NCBI RefSeq assembly: GCF_016734815.1 | Contig: NZ_JAERQF010000044.1 | Span: 1-40,278, forward strand | Origin: Hymenobacter rubidus | GTDB lineage: Bacteria > Bacteroidota > Bacteroidia > Cytophagales > Hymenobacteraceae | Length of the DNA stretch: 40,278 bases | Reading direction: 5' to 3' | In this document: positions 1 to 8,522 of the stretch, one piece after another | Position numbering within the stretch: the stretch's first letter is position 1 | How the letters are laid out: every line of letters starts with the position of its first letter | Position numbers and translations under genes: made by a program | The notes under the pieces: generated by a model | Told to the model about the DNA's origin: nothing | The model's database searches: none | What the model saw: the letters and a program-made list of their open reading frames with translations, nothing else

Positions 1-80
1 ATCTCTACCGCCGAAGTAATCCATTTTACTTGCGGTAGAGATACTTCGGCTGCGCGGACGCCAGATGAGCATGACGTTCT
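1..80. repeat. REP-like inverted repeat element, cut by window edge
   Basis: Bases 1-11 (ATCTCTACCGC) are the exact reverse complement of 32-42. An inner pair AAGTAA (14-19) / TTACTT (26-31) continues the hairpin. The right flank (ACTTCGGCTGCGC ... GAGCATGACGTTCT, ending at 80) matches the right arm of the element at 7149-7246 apart from a short insertion. The outer left arm would lie before the window. It sits just downstream of the minus-strand tsaD stop and could act as a terminator hairpin, but that is inference. Confidence 0.7.
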
Positions 81-92
81 GGTATTCGGTGC

Positions 93-1112
93 CTACGTCA
101 GCTTCAGGCGCGGGTTGGGGCTGGTGAGCTGGTCGGCAAACTCACCGGCTTCGTATTGGAAATGGGCCGTCATGGCCACCATGGCGGCGTTGTCGGTGCA
201 AAACTGGAATTCCGGGATGAACACCTGCCAGCCTTGGGCGGCGGCTTCGGCTTCCAGGGCGGTGCGTAGGCCGGAGTTGGCGGCCACGCCGCCGGCCAGG
301 GCCACCTGGGTGAGGCCGGTATCGGCGGCGGCGCGGCGCAGCTGGCGCAGCAGCGTGGCCACAATGGTGTGCTGAATGCTGGCGCAGAGGTCAGCCAGGT
401 TTTCCTGCACGAAATTGGGGTTGGCGGCGGTTTCCCTTTTCAGGAAGTAAAGCACCGCCGTTTTCAGGCCGCTGAAGGAAAAGTCGTAGCCCGGCATGGT
501 GCCTACGGGGAAGGCAAACCGTTCGGGGTTGCCCTGGCGGGCCAGCTTGTCGAGGTGCGGGCCGCCGGGGTACGGCAGGCCGAGCAGCTTGGCGGTTTTG
601 TCGAAGGCTTCGCCAGCGGCGTCGTCGATGGTCTGGCCGATGACGTCCATTTCCAAGGCCGACTTCACCACCACCAGTTGCGTGTGGCCACCGCTCACGG
701 TAAGGCAGAGGAAGGGAAAGTTGGGCTTGGGGTCGCGGATGAAATGGGCCAGGATATGGGCGCGCATGTGGTTCACGGCCAGCAGCGGCTTGTCCAGGGC
801 CAGCGCCAGCGTTTTGGCAAACATGCCGCCGACTAATAAGGAGCCCAGCAGGCCCGGCCCCTGCGTGACGGCCACGGCGTCAAGGTCGGCTTTGGTGAGG
901 CCGGCTTCCTTGAGCGCAGCCGTGACGACGGGTAGCATGTGCTGCTGGTGCGCCCGCGAGGCCAGTTCCGGCACCACGCCGCCGTATTGTTCGTGGACTT
1001 TTTGGGTGGCCACCACGTTGCTCAGCAACTGGCCGCCGGCCAGCACGGCCGCGCCGGTGTCGTCGCAGGAAGATTCGATGGCGAGGATGATGGGGTGAGC
1101 GGGTGAGGCCAT
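93..1112 (-). CDS. tsaD: tRNA N6-adenosine threonylcarbamoyltransferase TsaD
   Basis: The 339-aa protein has the usual length and layout of TsaD (Kae1/Gcp family, ASKHA fold), the cytoplasmic enzyme that moves the threonylcarbamoyl group onto A37 of ANN-decoding tRNAs. The N-terminal motif AIESSCDDTG is clear. The metal-binding HMRAH motif gives His115 and His119, SGGHTQL starts around residue 140, and CTDNAAM contributes Asp307 as the third ligand. The phosphate-loop-like ALAGGVAANS lies at 271-280. The start ATG precedes a short leader before the first beta strand, as in homologues. The gene is divergent from tamB. Its partner genes tsaB and tsaE are not in the window. Identification is very secure. 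Confidence 0.97.
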   Translation of the reverse strand: MASPAHPIILAIESSCDDTGAAVLAGGQLLSNVVATQKVHEQYGGVVPELASRAHQQHMLPVVTAALKEAGLTKADLDAVAVTQGPGLLGSLLVGGMFAKTLALALDKPLLAVNHMRAHILAHFIRDPKPNFPFLCLTVSGGHTQLVVVKSALEMDVIGQTIDDAAGEAFDKTAKLLGLPYPGGPHLDKLARQGNPERFAFPVGTMPGYDFSFSGLKTAVLYFLKRETAANPNFVQENLADLCASIQHTIVATLLRQLRRAAADTGLTQVALAGGVAANSGLRTALEAEAAAQGWQVFIPEFQFCTDNAAMVAMTAHFQYEAGEFADQLTSPNPRLKLT

Positions 1113-1464
1113 GGTGTTTAGTACAGAAGATTTGAAGCGGGCCGTGGTGCCGACTTTGCAGTCCGCGTCCCCGGCGGGTACCCGAGCGGTGCGGGGACGC
1201 GGACTGCAAAGTCCGCGCTACTTATCGATAGATTCGCCGCGCAGGTCGATTTTCGGGGTGCTTTCGCTCCGACCGTGGGACCGGGACGGCAAAGTTCGCG
1301 TTACGGGCTTGAATTCGCCGTAAGAGAACTGAACCACGGCGTACGGCGGGCCGTTCCGTTGACCTGATAATTGGCTGAGCGGCCTGGTGGTTTTAACCAA
1401 ACGACTAAAAAACCGCAACTTTGCGGATTAACCCGCGTTTTTCGCCTTCAACTGTTCTGCTCCG
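1113..1464. other. Divergent intergenic region between tsaD and tamB
   Basis: These 352 bases hold no convincing gene. They contain the 21-base inverted repeat at 1152-1213, a degenerate single copy of its right arm at 1276-1304, and near 1410-1418 a CAACTTTGC sequence one base away from the Bacteroidota -7 consensus that could serve tamB. No clear -7 box was found for tsaD on the minus strand. Both genes presumably start transcription here. Confidence 0.6.
1152..1213. repeat. Perfect 21-bp inverted repeat
   Basis: The left arm 1152-1172 begins GACTTTGCAGTCCGCG and is the exact reverse complement of 1193-1213, leaving a 20-base GC-rich loop. The arms have the look of a dispersed chromosomal repeat of Cytophagales. 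A related unit at 1276-1304 matches 1193-1221 at 23 of 29 positions. There is no T-tract, so a simple terminator is unlikely. Confidence 0.75.
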
Positions 1465-4400
1465 GTGCGTCGTTTCCTCGCTATTCTGCTAAAAATACTG
1501 CTGGGCTTGGTGCTCCTGGTGGTGTTGGCCGTGGTGGGGGCCCTGATTGCGCTGCGGGTGCCCAGCGTGCAAACCCGCATCGGCCACGAGGTGGCCGACG
1601 TGCTCACCCGGAAACTGGGCCAGCAGGTCACCATCGGTGGGGTTGATATCCGGCCTTTTTCGCGCGTGCTACTCGATTCGGTGAGCGTGAAGGACCGGCG
1701 CGGGGGCGAGTTGTTCGGCATTGGGCAAGCCGACGCCAATATTTCGCTGTTTTCGGTATTCGACCCGCGCCACCTGCACATCAGCACGCTCACGCTGAAC
1801 GAGCCGCGCTTTGAGCTAAAGAACCTGCCCGGCCAGCCCGATTCGACCACGTTCAGCCAGTTTATGGCGGCGGTGAAGCGCATGATTGGGCCGTCGAAGG
1901 ATACGGCGGCCTCGCAGCCGTTCGACTTTCAGGTGGGGAGCGTGGCGCTGCGCAACGGCCATTTTGCCATTGAGAAAGGCGATGTACCGCGCGCCAAAAC
2001 CTACGGCCAGAGCATCGACTACGACCACCTGCTGGTGGACAGCATCTACGCCGACATCTCTAAAATAAAGCTGGGCGACACCCTGGGGCTGCGCATCAGC
2101 CACCTGCACGCAGTGGAAACGCCCTCGCAGTCGCAGCTGCGCGAAATCACGGCCGACATGACGTATGGGCCACACTTCTGGGAATTCAAGGATTTGAGCT
2201 TGCGCGTGGGCCGCAGCCAAATCAAAGATTATGTGCGGTTTGAGTTCCGGGTGTTCAGCAACTTCACGGACTACAACGACTCGATGAAGACTATTGCGCG
2301 GCTGCGCAATTCCAAGGTCTATTCCGACGACATTGCCAAATTTGCCCCGCAGCTGCGCGATTTGAAAGAATCGGTGGCCATTTCGGGCGATGCCGAGGGT
2401 TACGTGCGCGATTTCAAGGTAAACAACCTAGATGTGCGCTACGGCTCGGGCACGCACATCGTGGCCAAGCGCGCCCACGCCGACGGCCTGCCCAACTACA
2501 AAGAGAGCTTTATCGACCTGCGCCTGCTGCCTTCGGTGGTGGTGGCCAACGACCTGAAGAAATGGCTGCCCCCGGCTGCGAATAAGATTGTGCAGCGCCT
2601 GGGCAAGGTGAAGCTGCACGGCACGGTGCTGGGCTTCTACAACGACTTCGTGGCCAATGCTTCCTTCGACACGGCCCTGGGCTTTGTGGCCACGGACGTC
2701 AACCTCAAGACCAAAACCGACCTCACCCACGCCACCTACGAAGGCACGGTGCGCAGCAATGCTTTTCAACTAGGCAAGTTTCTGGGCGACGAGAGCATCA
2801 TCCGGGACGTGACGCTGGACGGGCGCGTGGCGGGCATGGGCTTCTTGCCGCCGTTTGCGCGGGGCCGGGCGTCGCTATCGGTGCCGGCCATCTGGCTGAG
2901 TGGCTACCGCTACCATAACATCAGCCTCACGGGCGACTTCCACCAACAGGCTTTCAGTGGGCACATCACGGCCAACGACCCGGCCGTGCGCCTCGTGGCC
3001 GATGGCCACATCGACCTCGACCGCGAACACCAGGACGTGGATATTCGGACCAAAATTGACCACGCCAACCTGCGTACCCTGGGCCTCACGAGCCAGCCGC
3101 TGACCGTGGCCACCACCGCCGACGTCCAATTCCGGGGCGTGCAGCTCGATTCGCTCATCGGCCATGCCTACTTGCGCCACTCGCGCTTCACGATGGGCAG
3201 CCGCAAGCTGAACCTCGACACGCTCGACGTAGTGAGCACGCGCAACCGCCTGAACCAGCGCCGCGTGACGCTGCGCTCAGAAGCCGTGGACGCCAGCATG
3301 GCCGGCACGTTCAACACCTCCGACGTGGTGCACGACGTGCAAACGCTTATTACGGAATACCGCCTCAACTTCGAGAGCAATGCCGCCGCTACGGCCGACT
3401 ACTACCGCCGCAAAAAGCAGCGGGCGCTGCCCGTGTACCAGGTCGACTTGCTGCTTAATCTGAAGAAGCCCAACCCGGTGCTGGCGCTGTTTGTGCCGGA
3501 GTTGCAGGTGGCCAACGGCAGCCGCATCGATGGCTCGTTCCGGAGCGGGGCCACGTCGATTTTCCAGCTTGGCGGGCACCTCGACAGCCTGCGCTACGGG
3601 CCGGTGCAGACGGTGAACGATGACTTCGACTTCCTGACTTCGAAGCTGCCTTACAAGCCCGATATTCTAGCCCAGGCCAGCATCACGAGTGCCCGGCAGG
3701 TGCTGCCCACGCTGGGACGGACCGAAAAATTCATCGTGGAAGGCGTGTGGGACCAGCAGCACATCAACTTTTCGACCTCGCTGGCCCAGACGGGCACCAC
3801 CAACCGGGCCACCATCAACGGCTCGCTGGGCTTTTTGTCGCGGGCCGTGGAAATAGTGTTTCGCAAGTCAGACGTGCATTTGCTGGACAAGACCTGGACC
3901 ATTGCCGAGAACAACTCGGTGCAGATTTCAGACTACGGCCGGGAGTTCGACGTGAAGAACCTGACCTTCAGCAATGGCGAGCAGTTTGTGGGCGCGCAGG
4001 GCTTCATTTCGGCTGATGCCGCCAAGCCGCCGTTGCAACTGCAGGTGAAAGATTTTGAGCTGGCCACCCTCAAAACGCTGACCGGCCAAAACCTGGCCGG
4101 CCGCGTGAATGCCCAGGGCACCATCAGCGGCGTGTATGGCCCGCTCACCATCAGCAGCACCTTGGGCGTGGACTCGCTGAAATACGACAACGTGCTGATT
4201 GGGCAAGTGGCCGGGCGCGGCGACTGGGACAACGCCGCCCGCAAGCTGCTGGTGAACCTGGACGTGGCCCGTGCCGGGCAGTCGGTGCTGACCGTGCTGG
4301 GCGACATCGCGCCCGGCGACGCTACCAATCAATTCAACCTCAAGGGCACGCTCAACGATGCGCCCATTGTGCTGGCCCAGCCCTTTCTGGGCTCGCTGTT

Positions 4401-6078
4401 TAAAAACCTGGGCGGTACCGGCCGCGGGGAGCTGCGCCTCACCGGCCGGTTCGATTCGCCTAATCTGCTGGGCTTTGTGGACGTGAGCAACGGTCGGCTC
4501 ACCTTCGGCTACTTGGGCACTACCTACACCTTTGCCGATAGGGTCAGCTTCACCAATACTTCCATCGAGTTCCGTAACGTGAAGCTGCGCGACGTGCTGG
4601 GCAACACCGGCACCGTGGACGGCGTGGTGCGCCACCACGGCTTCAAGGACATGAGCCTGGACATTGCCGCCACCTTCCGTAAAATGCAGGTGCTCAACAC
4701 CACGCGAAAAGACAATGAGCTGTATTTCGGTACGGCCTACGCCACCGGTACCGCCCGCGTGACCGGCCCTACCGACGACCTCGACATCACGGTGCGGGCC
4801 AGCAGCGAAGCCGGCACCCGCGTCTCACTGCCCTTGGACAATGCTGCCAAAGCTGAGAAGGCCGGCTACATCAAGTTCGTGAACAACAACCCGGTGGGCG
4901 ACACCGTCATCACCAAAAAGGCCAAGGCCGTGGCCGTGCAGGACAAGGTGGATTTGTCGGGCATCAAGCTGAACATGAACCTGACGATTACGCCGGAGGC
5001 TTACGTCGAAATTCTGCTGGACGAGAGCACCGGCGACGTCATTCGGGGTTCGGCGGCCGGGCAGCTCCGCATGGCCATCGACACGCGCGGCGAATTCAAT
5101 ATGTACGGCCAGGTAGAAATTGTGCGCGGGGCGTACAACTTCACCTTGCAGGGCCTGATTAACAAAGAGTTTGTGGTGCGGCCCGGCGGCATCGTGTCGT
5201 GGAACGGCGACCCGCTGGCCGGCGAGATGAACCTGACGGCCACTTACACGCAACGCACTTCACTGGCCCCGGTACTGGAAAGCGGCTCGGTGGGCAGCGT
5301 AGCCGTGGTGCCCGTGACGGCCGTGATGACCTTGACCGGGCCGCTGCTGCTGCCAGCCATCCGGCTCAACCTGGAGTTCAACGATGCGCCGGGCGCGTTG
5401 CAGGGCGAGCTGGCCGCCTTCACCGCCTCGCTACGCAACGATGAGCAGGAGCTTAACCGGCAGGTATTCAGCCTGCTGGTTTTTAAGCAGCTTTCGCCTC
5501 GGGGCTCCTCCTTGGGTAGCACCATTTCCATCAAGGGGCAAGACAACTCGGTGCAAAACAGTCTGGGCCAGATTCTCAGCACCCAGCTGGGCCTGCTGAC
5601 GTCCCAGATTGACCAGAACCTGGAAATTGACTTCAACATCAGCGGCCTGACCACCGAGCAGCTGCAGGCCCTGCAGGTGCGTCTGAGCTACTCCTTCCTG
5701 AACGGCCGGCTGCGCGTGACCCGCGAGGGCGGCTTCACCAACAACCCCAACCTGGCGAGCAGCACCGGCGGCAGCACCGTGCCCGGCACCGGCAACACCG
5801 CTGGCCAGGCCTCCCTGCTCGGCGACCTGAGCCTGGAATACTACCTGCGCCCCGACGGCAAGTTCCGCACCAAGCTGCGCTACGAAACCACCCCGCGCGA
5901 CCTCGAAACCATCAACCAGCCCCGCGCCGGCCTTTCGCTACTGCACACCGAGCAGTTCAATACATTCGGGGAGTTGTTCACCCGCAAAAATCCCAAAAAG
6001 AAGGAGCGCAACACCCAGAAAGCACGCGAGGGCAAAGAGGTACTGAGTGTAGACGAGGACCCGCGGACGAATCTTTGA
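1465..6078 (+). CDS. tamB: TamB-like translocation/assembly module protein (DUF490)
   Basis: This 1537-aa protein starts at GTG with a short basic stretch and one hydrophobic signal anchor (about residues 3-30). A long stretch of beta-rich repeats follows, as expected for an AsmA/TamB protein bridging the periplasm between inner and outer membrane. The C-terminal part, roughly residues 1080-1480, has the TamB/DUF490 pattern, including a segment on nested strands around FNMYGQVEIVRGAYNF and a long amphipathic beta region. It ends in a lysine-rich tail. TamB proteins help outer-membrane protein assembly or lipid transport. No TamA/BamA partner is adjacent. The GTG start is chosen because it opens the signal anchor and no ATG precedes it in frame. 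Family assignment is strong; the exact cargo is unknown. Confidence 0.9.
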   Translation: MRRFLAILLKILLGLVLLVVLAVVGALIALRVPSVQTRIGHEVADVLTRKLGQQVTIGGVDIRPFSRVLLDSVSVKDRRGGELFGIGQADANISLFSVFDPRHLHISTLTLNEPRFELKNLPGQPDSTTFSQFMAAVKRMIGPSKDTAASQPFDFQVGSVALRNGHFAIEKGDVPRAKTYGQSIDYDHLLVDSIYADISKIKLGDTLGLRISHLHAVETPSQSQLREITADMTYGPHFWEFKDLSLRVGRSQIKDYVRFEFRVFSNFTDYNDSMKTIARLRNSKVYSDDIAKFAPQLRDLKESVAISGDAEGYVRDFKVNNLDVRYGSGTHIVAKRAHADGLPNYKESFIDLRLLPSVVVANDLKKWLPPAANKIVQRLGKVKLHGTVLGFYNDFVANASFDTALGFVATDVNLKTKTDLTHATYEGTVRSNAFQLGKFLGDESIIRDVTLDGRVAGMGFLPPFARGRASLSVPAIWLSGYRYHNISLTGDFHQQAFSGHITANDPAVRLVADGHIDLDREHQDVDIRTKIDHANLRTLGLTSQPLTVATTADVQFRGVQLDSLIGHAYLRHSRFTMGSRKLNLDTLDVVSTRNRLNQRRVTLRSEAVDASMAGTFNTSDVVHDVQTLITEYRLNFESNAAATADYYRRKKQRALPVYQVDLLLNLKKPNPVLALFVPELQVANGSRIDGSFRSGATSIFQLGGHLDSLRYGPVQTVNDDFDFLTSKLPYKPDILAQASITSARQVLPTLGRTEKFIVEGVWDQQHINFSTSLAQTGTTNRATINGSLGFLSRAVEIVFRKSDVHLLDKTWTIAENNSVQISDYGREFDVKNLTFSNGEQFVGAQGFISADAAKPPLQLQVKDFELATLKTLTGQNLAGRVNAQGTISGVYGPLTISSTLGVDSLKYDNVLIGQVAGRGDWDNAARKLLVNLDVARAGQSVLTVLGDIAPGDATNQFNLKGTLNDAPIVLAQPFLGSLFKNLGGTGRGELRLTGRFDSPNLLGFVDVSNGRLTFGYLGTTYTFADRVSFTNTSIEFRNVKLRDVLGNTGTVDGVVRHHGFKDMSLDIAATFRKMQVLNTTRKDNELYFGTAYATGTARVTGPTDDLDITVRASSEAGTRVSLPLDNAAKAEKAGYIKFVNNNPVGDTVITKKAKAVAVQDKVDLSGIKLNMNLTITPEAYVEILLDESTGDVIRGSAAGQLRMAIDTRGEFNMYGQVEIVRGAYNFTLQGLINKEFVVRPGGIVSWNGDPLAGEMNLTATYTQRTSLAPVLESGSVGSVAVVPVTAVMTLTGPLLLPAIRLNLEFNDAPGALQGELAAFTASLRNDEQELNRQVFSLLVFKQLSPRGSSLGSTISIKGQDNSVQNSLGQILSTQLGLLTSQIDQNLEIDFNISGLTTEQLQALQVRLSYSFLNGRLRVTREGGFTNNPNLASSTGGSTVPGTGNTAGQASLLGDLSLEYYLRPDGKFRTKLRYETTPRDLETINQPRAGLSLLHTEQFNTFGELFTRKNPKKKERNTQKAREGKEVLSVDEDPRTNL

Positions 6079-6197
6079 TTCAATGGGCAGTGAACAATGA
6101 GCAATGAACAATTAGGAGCGACCAAGACGATTCTGCTTCAATGACGACCAGCGCCTTCGCTTAATTGTTCATTGTTCATTATCAATTGCTCATTGAA
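6079..6197. repeat. Imperfect 36-bp inverted repeat between tamB and ftsX
   Basis: Bases 6079-6114, directly after the tamB stop, pair with 6162-6197 at 30 of 36 positions. The arms are made of CAATGAACAATTA-type units, an AT-rich low-complexity repeat style common in intergenic DNA of Bacteroidota. The 47-base spacer is GC-richer. Possible roles are transcript 3'-end protection or termination. Confidence 0.65.
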
Positions 6198-6202
6198 GAA
6201 AG

Positions 6203-6210
6203 TACCTTTG
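6203..6210 (+). promoter_or_regulatory. Bacteroidota -7 promoter box for ftsX
   Basis: TACCTTTG matches the Bacteroidota sigma consensus TAnnTTTG exactly and lies 7 bases before the ftsX ATG, which would give a very short or leaderless transcript. A clean -33 TTTG at the standard spacing is not obvious; TTG at 6186-6188 is closer than usual. Confidence 0.5.
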
Positions 6211-6217
6211 CCAAAAT

Positions 6218-7117
6218 ATGGCCGCCCCCACCGCTCCCCACACCCGCAAGAAAAAGCTCGGCTCCTACCCTACGTTGCTCGTGGTGTTCAGCATTACGCT
6301 GGCCTTGGTGGTGATTGGCTTGTTCGGCCTGCTGCTGGTACACGCGCAGAAGCTGTCGGAAGTGGTGCGCGAAAACCTGGAAGTGCAGGTGTACCTCGAC
6401 CGCGACCTGCCCGAAACGGAGCTGCTGCGCTTGCAGCAGGACCTGGGCCAGCTGCCCTTTGTGGCGGAGCGCAGCGGCAAGCCCCAAATCAAGTTTGTAA
6501 GCAAGGAAGAAGGTGCCCGGCAGCTATTGCAAAGCACCGGCGAAGACTTCCGCCAGTTCTTGGGCGACAACCCCTTGCGCGATGCCTACGTGCTCAAAAT
6601 CAAGCCCGAATACACCGACACCGTGCACCTGCACCAGCTCAACCGGAGCATTGCGGCGCAGCGCGGCGTGTTTGAGGTGCAGTACCCGCAGGATTTGTTT
6701 GCCAGCATCAACAATAACCTGACGCGCGTGAGCCTGGTGTTGCTGGGCTTTGCGGCGGTGCTGGTGCTGGTGGTGGTCATTCTGATTAACAATACGATTA
6801 AGCTGGCGCTGTTTTCGCAGCGCTTTCTCATCCGGTCCATGCAACTGGTGGGCGCAACGCGGCTCTTTATTCAGCAACCGTTTCTGCGGCGGGCTACGTG
6901 GCAGGGCTTGGCTAGTGGCGTATTGGCGGCGCTCATCCTCGTGGCCCTGCTGCAGTATGCTTATCTGGAAGTGAGCGAGCTGCGCCTGTTGCGCGACGAT
7001 GTACGCCTAGGCTTTTTGCTGGTGGCCGTGGTAGTGCTGGGCGTAGTTATTGGTTTTTTCAGCTCTGCCAGGGCCGTGCACAAATACCTTCAAATGTCGC
7101 TCGACGACCTGTATTAG
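6218..7117 (+). CDS. ftsX: Cell division permease-like protein FtsX
   Basis: The 299-aa inner-membrane protein has the four-helix FtsX topology: TM1 at about 18-42, a periplasmic domain at 43-165, then TM2 at 171-191, TM3 at 229-250 and TM4 at 263-283. The stretch NNTIKLALFSQRFLIRSMQL (191-210) after TM2 is the conserved cytoplasmic coupling segment of FtsX. FtsX pairs with the ATPase FtsE to control peptidoglycan hydrolases at the division site. FtsE is not next door, which is usual for this phylum. The gene is followed by a REP-like element and lies upstream of DUF3098/uppP/truB, a conserved Bacteroidota order. Confidence 0.93.
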   Translation: MAAPTAPHTRKKKLGSYPTLLVVFSITLALVVIGLFGLLLVHAQKLSEVVRENLEVQVYLDRDLPETELLRLQQDLGQLPFVAERSGKPQIKFVSKEEGARQLLQSTGEDFRQFLGDNPLRDAYVLKIKPEYTDTVHLHQLNRSIAAQRGVFEVQYPQDLFASINNNLTRVSLVLLGFAAVLVLVVVILINNTIKLALFSQRFLIRSMQLVGATRLFIQQPFLRRATWQGLASGVLAALILVALLQYAYLEVSELRLLRDDVRLGFLLVAVVVLGVVIGFFSSARAVHKYLQMSLDDLY

Positions 7118-7148
7118 TCATTCTGTATTAGTCATTTTAAAATCCCTC

Positions 7149-7246
7149 AGAACGTCATGCTGAGCGCAGCCGAAGCATCTCTACTGCGTAAGTAAATAAT
7201 TACTCCTGCGGTAGAGATGCTTCGGCTGCGCTCAGCATGACGTTCT
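7149..7246. repeat. REP-like element with perfect 36-bp arms
   Basis: Bases 7149-7184 (starting AGAACGTCATGCTGAGCGC) are the exact reverse complement of 7211-7246, around a 26-base AT-rich loop that itself holds AGTAA/TTACT. The arm core GTCATGC.GAGCGCAGC.GAAGCATCTC recurs at 13635-13742, and in partial form at the window start and end, so this is a dispersed family. It lies between ftsX and the DUF3098 gene. Confidence 0.85.
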
Positions 7247-7276
7247 AATCTGATAACGAATAACCTACATACATAT

Positions 7277-7609
7277 ATGCAACCCACCAAACCTGCTTTT
7301 CGCTTCGCTTTTGGCCCCCGCAACTACCGCCTGATGTGGGCCGGCTTGGCCCTGCTCGCCGCTGGCTTCATCACCATGATGTTTGGCGACAAAGCCAATT
7401 ATGGCGAAGACTTCGTTGGCATCACGCTGGGGCCATTGCTGCTCATTGCGGGCTTTGCGGTGGAGTTTGCCGCCATAATGGTGCGCGATAAGTCCCTGGA
7501 CGTTGCGCCCGAAGCGCCAACCGCTACGCCGGCCTACACCGCCGATGCCGTGGCCGCCGCCAACGCGCCTGCTCCATCGGCCGCTCCGGCTTACAAGCGC
7601 CCCTATTAG
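7277..7609 (+). CDS. DUF3098 family small membrane protein
   Basis: The 110-aa protein has a short basic N-terminus ending in FGPRNYRLMW, two predicted membrane helices (about 20-36 and 47-67), a loop containing GDKANYGEDF, and an alanine/proline-rich hydrophilic tail. This is the DUF3098 pattern, found in Bacteroidota almost always between ftsX and uppP. The function is unknown; conserved position suggests a role near division or envelope synthesis. The N-terminal conserved part is complete; the C-terminal tail (residues 75-110) is low complexity. Confidence 0.88.
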   Translation: MQPTKPAFRFAFGPRNYRLMWAGLALLAAGFITMMFGDKANYGEDFVGITLGPLLLIAGFAVEFAAIMVRDKSLDVAPEAPTATPAYTADAVAAANAPAPSAAPAYKRPY

Positions 7610-7632
7610 TGCGCAACGGTTGCCTGAACGGG

Positions 7633-7663
7633 GGTTAACGCCCTTCAGCTGCAATCGTTAACC
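7633..7663. repeat. Short inverted repeat upstream of uppP
   Basis: GGTTAACG (7633-7640) and CGTTAACC (7656-7663) are exact reverse complements with a 15-base loop, in the 82-base gap between DUF3098 and uppP. The downstream stretch to 7691 consists of AACCATTAATTACCAATTGC-like units similar in style to the repeat after tamB. It could be a weak terminator or an operator. Confidence 0.4.
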
Positions 7664-7691
7664 ATTAATTACCAATTGCTAACCGCTACAA

Positions 7692-8522
7692 ATGACTTAT
7701 TGGCACGCGCTGCTCCTCGCCATCGTGGAGGGCATTACTGAGTTTTTGCCCGTTTCCAGCACCGGGCACATGATTATTGCCTCGGCTTTGTTGGGGATTC
7801 CGGCCACGCCGTTTTTCAAGCTCTATCTGGTGGTGATTCAGCTGGGTGCCATTCTCTCGGTGTTGGTGGTGTACTGGCGGCGTTTTTTTCAGAGCATCGA
7901 CTTCTATCTGAAGCTGTTGGTGGCGTTTCTGCCCATCGTGCTGGTGGGGCTGCTGTTTAAGAAGCACATCGACGCGCTGCTCGAATCGGTGACGACGGTG
8001 GCCGTGATGCTGGTGGTCGGTGGCGTGGTGCTGCTGTTCGTCGACCGCTGGTTTCCGCAGGAGGAGCCCAACCACGGCGGACACCCGGTCACGAACCCGA
8101 GCTTCAAAGAAGCCCTGATAATCGGACTGTTCCAATGCCTGGCGGTGGTGCCGGGCACCAGCCGCTCGGCCGCCACCATCATCGGCGGCCTCACCCAGAA
8201 GCTCACGCGCCGGGCGGCGGCCGAGTTTGCCTTTTTTCTGGCCATGCCCACCATGGCGGCGGCGGCCGTGAAGGACATTTACGACTACTACAAAGATGCT
8301 AAGGCCCACGGCATTGCCCCGGCCGACTTGTTCACGAGCGAGCAGCTGAAGCAGTTGGCGCTGGGCAATGCCGTGGCCTTCGTGGTGGCGCTGCTGGCCA
8401 TTCGGCTGTTTGTGGGCTTTGTGGCGAAGTACGGCTTCCGCGCCTTTGGCGTCTACCGCATCATTGCGGGCGGCGTGCTGCTGATTATGTTAGCTTTAGG
8501 TATCAATCTACAACTGGTATAA
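7692..8522 (+). CDS. uppP: Undecaprenyl-diphosphate phosphatase UppP (BacA)
   Basis: The 276-aa integral membrane protein removes one phosphate from undecaprenyl diphosphate, recycling the lipid carrier for peptidoglycan and other envelope polymers and giving bacitracin resistance. The first family motif EGITEFLPVSSTGH (13-26) and the second PGTSRS (154-159, with catalytic-region Arg158) are intact. About seven to eight hydrophobic segments fit the BacA fold and the length is typical. The stop overlaps the truB start (TAATG), so the two are likely translated together. Confidence 0.96.
   Translation: MTYWHALLLAIVEGITEFLPVSSTGHMIIASALLGIPATPFFKLYLVVIQLGAILSVLVVYWRRFFQSIDFYLKLLVAFLPIVLVGLLFKKHIDALLESVTTVAVMLVVGGVVLLFVDRWFPQEEPNHGGHPVTNPSFKEALIIGLFQCLAVVPGTSRSAATIIGGLTQKLTRRAAAEFAFFLAMPTMAAAAVKDIYDYYKDAKAHGIAPADLFTSEQLKQLALGNAVAFVVALLAIRLFVGFVAKYGFRAFGVYRIIAGGVLLIMLALGINLQLV

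Noticed and set aside
7149..7246. Inverted repeat as CRISPR
   Set aside because: It is a single inverted pair, not a series of direct repeats with unique spacers, and no cas gene is present.
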